27,804 bases of DNA from contig CALQCV020000002.1 in assembly GCA_943329165.2 (NCBI GenBank), positions 1 through 27,804 on the forward strand, read 5' to 3'. The notes below the pieces were generated by a model. It saw only the letters and a program-made list of their open reading frames with translations, ran no database searches and was not told where the DNA came from. The translations under genes were made by a program, and so were the position numbers. Source of the DNA: Candidatus Nitrotoga sp. CP45. Lineage in GTDB: Bacteria; Bacteroidota; Bacteroidia; Flavobacteriales; Flavobacteriaceae. This document shows, in pieces, positions 24,170-27,804 of this stretch; position 1 is the stretch's first letter; every line of letters starts with the position of its first letter.

Positions 24170-24600
24170 TAGGGTCTACAAATTAAGTTAGTAAGATTTC
24201 CAAAAAACAAAAACTGAACGTGCTTCCCTTTGCGGGTTTGAACAGCGGCGTAAATAGTAGAGAAAATTTCCAACAAGTTAAATATGATAACTGTAAATAT
24301 ATAAGCAAAATATTGGTTACTTACTTTTTCATCCGTAAAAATTATGGAAACTGTCCACCAGAAACTGGCGCTGTTAATTCCTAATAACGCCAATTGGGAA
24401 AATAAGGATTGCGTACAATGCCAACGCACAAAATAAGTTCCTTTTCTATTGGCTAGATAAAAAAATAAAGTAGCAAATAAATTTATAATTGGCAAAGGCA
24501 TTCCTGCAATAAGTGCTACTAATGACATCAAATAACTATTGGATGCTTTCTCGCGTTCGTGTTCGCCTGGTTTATAAGCAAAAGTGGTTTCTTGTATCAT
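24169..24600 (-). CDS. DUF4870-like small polytopic membrane protein
   Basis: A 143-aa membrane protein with an N-terminal polar segment (FAYKPGEHEREKASNSYL) and about four hydrophobic segments. The spacing, the YFVRWHCTQSLFSQL stretch and a C-terminal IYAAVQTRKGKH match DUF4870 (a Tic20-like fold family) in general form. Assignment is from pattern, so moderate. Start: the ATG at 24598-24600 overlaps the upstream stop in an ATGA, typical of coupled genes; the longer frame opens with a TTG at 24627 inside the DUF2752 gene. It shares one base with the M48 start. Function unknown. Confidence 0.75.
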   Translation of the reverse strand: MIQETTFAYKPGEHEREKASNSYLMSLVALIAGMPLPIINLFATLFFYLANRKGTYFVRWHCTQSLFSQLALLGINSASFWWTVSIIFTDEKVSNQYFAYIFTVIIFNLLEIFSTIYAAVQTRKGKHVQFLFFGNLTNLICRP

Positions 24601-25001
24601 AAATGTTTGTATATATTCCAAATCCAATTAAAAAGTACTAGTAGAATTAAAATCAACGCTATTGCTGGTTTTCTGATAGTAGCTTCTGTTTTTTTATACC
24701 AAAAATAAAAGGTTTCTTTTTTTAAAAAAATATCTGTCAAAATCCATATTGGAAATATTGTCATGATTATGGCGACTACTATTCCAAACGGATTTAGAAG
24801 TAACGATTCTATAATTCTTCCTTGCAAAAGCAAAGTTACAGCCCGAGTTATTCCACAAGATGGACAAGGATAACTTGTCACATTTTTAATGATACATACT
24901 CGAAATGTTTGACTTTGTAACGTATGAATGTTGTAAAAAAGATAAATAAATCCCGCTAAACAAGCTATAAGCAACAAGGAATATAACTTATTTCTGGTCA
25001 T
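24597..25001 (-). CDS. DUF2752 family membrane protein
   Basis: A 134-aa protein with three hydrophobic segments (about 8-24, 70-92, 110-130). It carries the DUF2752 signature: CPSCGITRAVTLLLQGR with Cys46 and Cys49, then LLLNPFG with Asn70-Pro71. The paired Cys suggests metal or redox chemistry near the membrane surface, but the family's function is unknown. It starts 3 bases after the TM2 stop codon and its own stop overlaps the next start (ATGA), so it is firmly within the operon. Confidence 0.88.
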   Translation of the reverse strand: MTRNKLYSLLLIACLAGFIYLFYNIHTLQSQTFRVCIIKNVTSYPCPSCGITRAVTLLLQGRIIESLLLNPFGIVVAIIMTIFPIWILTDIFLKKETFYFWYKKTEATIRKPAIALILILLVLFNWIWNIYKHL

Positions 25002-25004
25002 TTA

Positions 25005-25343
25005 CTAGTAAAATGCATTCTGGAATATTTCCATGTTTTTTTCACGAGTAGCCCCCATAATCAAGAACCAGTCTATGATTGCCCAGATTCCTAATCCACC
25101 ACAAGTTAACAATTTCCCAATGCCCATTCCGGTATCACCAAGCATAAAACGGTCAATTCCTAATTGTCCGCCAAGTAGCGATACAATTAATGAAGTCGTA
25201 GGTTCTTTAAATTGCATGGTTTGAACTAAACCCCATTTTGATTCGTCTAAGGTTACTAATTTTTCTCTAACGGCGTTCAGATGATGGCTTTCGAAATATT
25301 TCGCGTTCATCATCATAAACATGTCAACTTTTTGTGCGTCCAT
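25005..25343 (-). CDS. TM2 domain protein
   Basis: A 112-aa protein with a soluble N-terminal part (about 45 aa, including ESKWGLVQTMQFKEP) and a C-terminal TM2 domain of two short membrane helices. The signature is clear: SLLGGQLGIDRFMLGDTGMG, then GKLLTCGGLGIWAIIDWFLI. The DRF turn between helices is the family hallmark. It is the first gene of the TM2 / DUF2752 / DUF4870-like / M48 operon. I see no convincing TAnnTTTG in the 117 bases upstream, so the promoter is undetermined. TM2 proteins in bacteria have no settled function. Confidence 0.9.
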   Translation of the reverse strand: MDAQKVDMFMMMNAKYFESHHLNAVREKLVTLDESKWGLVQTMQFKEPTTSLIVSLLGGQLGIDRFMLGDTGMGIGKLLTCGGLGIWAIIDWFLIMGATREKNMEIFQNAFY

Positions 25344-25460
25344 AGTACGTTTAGTTTTTTATTGGTTATGTTTTATTATTTATTCGACTAAAATATGAAA
25401 AATTAAAAGAAAGCGCTATCAATTGGTTCCCAAAGTTCAATTTTATTCCCTTAATGTGTA

Positions 25461-26414
25461 TTATTGATATAACTTGATAATTTTATCTACAATAACTTGC
25501 GCCAGCTTTTGATGACTTTCAAAAGTCCAGCCCGCAATATGTGGGGTTAATAAAACGTTTTCAGCTTGTAATAAATAGTCGAAAGCTTTCGGTTTTACGG
25601 CATCGATAAAAAGATTTTCAAAAGACAATTTTTCATATTCCAAAACATCTAATCCTGCTCCTAAAATTTTTCCTGATTCTAGTGCTTCAACCAAATCAGC
25701 TGTTACCACATTTTTACCTCTTGATGTATTTATGAACCAAAACGGTTTGGCAAAGGCATTAATGAAATTCGTATTAATCAACTTATCGGTTTCTGTAGCC
25801 CAAGGAATATGCAGGCTAAGCACATCCGCTTTTTGTTGAAGTTCTTGTAATGAAACCTGTTGGGCATTTTCATCTCCAACATTTGGGAGCAAATCATAAC
25901 ACAAAACTTCAACATCAAAACCACGTAGTTTTTTGGCAAATGATTTCCCCATATTGCCATAACCAATCAGCCCAACCGTTTTACCTGCTAATTCATAACC
26001 TCTGTTTCCTTCGCGAATCCATTTGCCGTCACGAACCAATTTATCGGCACGATTTAGTTTGTTCATTAAAGACAAAAGCATTCCGATTGCATGTTCGCCA
26101 ACTGCATTACTGTTACCTTCTGGTGCCGCAATCAAATGAATATTTTTTGCTTTTGCATACTCACAATCAATACTTTCTAATCCTGCACCAACACGAGCTA
26201 TGAATTTCAGGTTAATGGCTTTGTCAATAAAATCTTTGTCAATTTTAAATCGACTTCGGATAACGATTCCGTGATAGTTGTGGATTTTGGCTTCAATTTC
26301 TGTTTTAGATGAAGTGAAATCTGCTTCGTTTTGGAAGCCTGCTTGTTTCAATTGTTCCCACAATAAAGGGTGATTGCTATCGATATGAAGAATTTTGACG
26401 TCTTGATTGGGCAT
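25461..26414 (-). CDS. D-isomer-specific 2-hydroxyacid dehydrogenase
   Basis: A 317-aa NAD-dependent dehydrogenase of the family containing phosphoglycerate dehydrogenase, PdxB and glyoxylate reductases; cytoplasmic. The N-terminal catalytic domain contains VIRSRFKIDKDFI and RVGAGLESID. The Rossmann motif GYGNMG is at 151-156, with acidic Asp174 (LCYD) suiting NAD over NADP. Catalytic residues are Arg232 (NTSRGK), Glu261 and His292 (LTPHIAG). Between Glu261 and His292 there are 31 residues, about eight more than in E. coli SerA (an inserted FIDAVKPKAFDY-like loop). No ACT domain follows, so serine feedback is not expected. I cannot tell whether it serves serine synthesis. It has its own probable promoter. 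Confidence 0.92.
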   Translation of the reverse strand: MPNQDVKILHIDSNHPLLWEQLKQAGFQNEADFTSSKTEIEAKIHNYHGIVIRSRFKIDKDFIDKAINLKFIARVGAGLESIDCEYAKAKNIHLIAAPEGNSNAVGEHAIGMLLSLMNKLNRADKLVRDGKWIREGNRGYELAGKTVGLIGYGNMGKSFAKKLRGFDVEVLCYDLLPNVGDENAQQVSLQELQQKADVLSLHIPWATETDKLINTNFINAFAKPFWFINTSRGKNVVTADLVEALESGKILGAGLDVLEYEKLSFENLFIDAVKPKAFDYLLQAENVLLTPHIAGWTFESHQKLAQVIVDKIIKLYQ

Positions 26415-26432
26415 AGTTAATTGTTGAAAAAG

Positions 26433-26466
26433 TAAAGATACTATTTATTAAAAAACTCTGAAACAA
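26433..26466 (-). promoter_or_regulatory. Probable promoter of the 2-hydroxyacid dehydrogenase gene
   Basis: The minus strand has TATCTTTA (26433-26440), five of six fixed bases of TAnnTTTG, with TTG (26464-26466) 23 bases upstream, the same spacing as in the olsF-like promoter. The predicted leader is about 13 bases. Confidence 0.5.
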
Positions 26467-26481
26467 GTTCAAAGTAAATAA

Positions 26482-26513
26482 AAAAAGCCGCAAAATTTCT
26501 CTTGACGGCTCTT
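26482..26513 (-). terminator. Intrinsic terminator after the amidohydrolase gene
   Basis: AGCCG (26486-26490) pairs with CGGCT (26506-26510), extended inward by CAA/TTG past a bulged A, and outward by an A/T run. On the minus strand the stem runs into TTTTTTTATTT. It lies about 20 bases past the stop codon at 26533. Confidence 0.8.
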
Positions 26514-26532
26514 TGTGAATAACATTTGATTT

Positions 26533-27768
26533 TTATTTTTTCAACACTTGGGTTACGGTTCCTAATAAAACATTGGCACCAATCGCCAAATCTTCATAGG
26601 AAGAATATTCCAAAGGATTGTGACTGATTCCATCTTTACAACGAACGAAAATCATTCCGTAATCACACACATATGACAAAGCAAGTGCATCGTGGAACGG
26701 ACCGCTCATTAATTCGATTTCATCTAATTGTAGTTTTTGACATTCGGCATGAATGATTTCTTTAATCCAATCGGCGCAATAACGCGGGTCGCTTTTGGTG
26801 TCTTCAGAAATAGAATAGGTCAAACCATGCTTTTTGGTGATTGATTCGATTTTATCACGCAACTGTTGTTCATAACGGTTTCTTCTTTCTAAATCAATAT
26901 CGCGTAAGTCGACCGTCATCGTAACTTCTTCGGCTATGATATTTCGCGAAGCGGGAAAAACATTCAATGTGCCAACAGTTCCCACGGTTGGATTTCCTGA
27001 AACCTGAGTTGCAATTTCGTTTAAAGCGACAATGATTTCCGCAGCACCAACCATGGCATCTTTTCGAATTAGCATTGGAACAGAACCCGCATGACCAGCC
27101 ATTCCTTTTAGTTTGACCGTCCACCACAAGGGGCCTGAAATTCCCGAAACCACACCAATAGGTTTGTTCGCCATATCCAAAACCGGACCTTGCTCGATAT
27201 GTAATTCCAAAAAGCAAAAAATGCTTCCTGGTTTGTATTCTGATGCTGCGAATTTGGTAATATCGCAACCAAAATCTTTCAGTGCTTGTTCGCGTGTTAT
27301 TCCGTCTTGGTCTTTTCGTTGCAATTCACCTTCTTCGAGGTTGCCTAAGATTCCACGTGAACCGAAAAGTCCTTTATTAAAACGCCAACCTTCTTCATCG
27401 GCAAACGAAATCACTTCAATGGGTCTTTCTGGAACAACTCCGTTTTCGTATAAAGTTCTAACGACTTCTATGGCGCATAAAACTCCGGCTACACCATCAA
27501 ATCGACCGCCATACGGTTGCGAATCTAGGTGTGAACCCATCATTAAAACGGGTAAGTTTGGATTTTTGCCTTCGAGTCTCCCGATTAGGTTTCCAAAATT
27601 GTCTATTCGAACAGACATTCCGGCTTCCTTCATCCAAGAAGCGGCGATTTCAAAACCTTGTTTTTCCAATGCTGTATGCGCTGGGCGACAGGTTCCTGTT
27701 TCGCCGATTTTACCTATTTCAGACATCGCTTCGAAATACTGTTGTAGTCTTTGAGAATTTATCTTCAT
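26533..27768 (-). CDS. M20-type Zn-dependent amidohydrolase (N-carbamoyl amino acid / allantoate hydrolase family)
   Basis: A 411-aa cytoplasmic binuclear metal hydrolase of the AllC / beta-ureidopropionase / N-carbamoyl-L-amino acid hydrolase branch of the M20 fold. Metal ligands are visible: His80 (MGSHLDSQPYGG), Asp91 (RFDG), Glu125/Glu126 (SFADEEG), His190 (ELHIEQGPVL) and His383 (GISHNPLEYSS). The dimerisation/lid domain starts near residue 205 and contains GMAGHAGSVPM. Near the C-terminus the usual GAGHDA appears as GPFHDA. The substrate is not readable: no allantoin, pyrimidine or hydantoin genes are in the window. The ATG at 27766-27768 gives the normal N-terminus. Only 36 bases upstream are visible, without a clear promoter. 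Confidence 0.92.
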   Translation of the reverse strand: MKINSQRLQQYFEAMSEIGKIGETGTCRPAHTALEKQGFEIAASWMKEAGMSVRIDNFGNLIGRLEGKNPNLPVLMMGSHLDSQPYGGRFDGVAGVLCAIEVVRTLYENGVVPERPIEVISFADEEGWRFNKGLFGSRGILGNLEEGELQRKDQDGITREQALKDFGCDITKFAASEYKPGSIFCFLELHIEQGPVLDMANKPIGVVSGISGPLWWTVKLKGMAGHAGSVPMLIRKDAMVGAAEIIVALNEIATQVSGNPTVGTVGTLNVFPASRNIIAEEVTMTVDLRDIDLERRNRYEQQLRDKIESITKKHGLTYSISEDTKSDPRYCADWIKEIIHAECQKLQLDEIELMSGPFHDALALSYVCDYGMIFVRCKDGISHNPLEYSSYEDLAIGANVLLGTVTQVLKK

Positions 27769-27804
27769 ATTTTTTAGAGTAAAGAGAATAGAACATAGAA
27801 AATA

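Noticed and set aside
27113..27754. A 213-residue open frame on the plus strand opposite the amidohydrolase
   Set aside because: It is the antisense shadow of a well-conserved enzyme; its translation shows no family features and it has no promoter.

Overview
The window looks like chromosomal core sequence from a Flavobacteriaceae bacterium, most likely Flavobacterium or a close relative. The evidence is AT-rich DNA with very AT-rich intergenic gaps; Bacteroidota-type promoters (TAnnTTTG at -7, often TTG at -33) at gene starts with no Shine-Dalgarno; a type IX secretion (T9SS) sorting domain; a lipoprotein with a surface-export-like SDDE after the lipid cysteine; a TonB-dependent receptor with a carboxypeptidase-regulatory-like N-terminus; and gene neighbours typical of the group (starch-synthase-like / DUF4270 / glmS beside panC-panD-flippase). 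I see no tRNA, rRNA, transposase, phage gene or CRISPR array, and no gene-free stretch longer than 300 bases.

Layout. (1) 1-9.9 kb, minus strand: the 5' part of atpD with its own promoter; a TonB-dependent receptor followed by an SGNH/GDSL lipoprotein; and a tight three-gene unit, starch-synthase-like protein, DUF4270 lipoprotein and glmS, ending in a strong terminator. (2) 9.99-16.8 kb, plus strand: a divergent promoter pair launches panC, panD, a flippase-like membrane protein, a secreted esterase-like protein that lacks its nucleophile, radA, and a membrane protein joining an AsmA-like region to a peptidoglycan glycosyltransferase domain. (3) 16.9-18.3 kb, plus: a secreted sugar-dehydrogenase-like protein with a T9SS tail, whose stop codon touches that of the next, opposing gene. 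(4) 18.3-21.3 kb, minus: an aldo/keto reductase, an OmpA-family lipoprotein and exonuclease III. (5) 21.5-23.3 kb, plus: a fused two-domain acyltransferase of the OlsF/GlsF type for amino-acid lipids. (6) 23.4-27.8 kb, minus: a four-gene membrane operon (TM2, DUF2752, DUF4870-like, M48 protease), a 2-hydroxyacid dehydrogenase and an M20-type amidohydrolase.

A recurring theme is the cell envelope: amino-sugar supply (GlmS), glycan polymerisation (GT51), peptidoglycan anchoring (OmpA), amino-acid lipids (OlsF-like), a candidate lipid flippase, surface lipoproteins and an outer-membrane transporter.

The least ordinary structure is outside the genes. The xth-olsF intergenic region is built on a strict 7-base period for about 110 bases, and both gaps flanking the ompA-type gene carry 7-base repeats too. 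Other items worth following are the AsmA-GT51 fusion, the pseudo-esterase, the shortened starch-synthase-like protein and the uncharacterised TM2-DUF2752-DUF4870-M48 operon.
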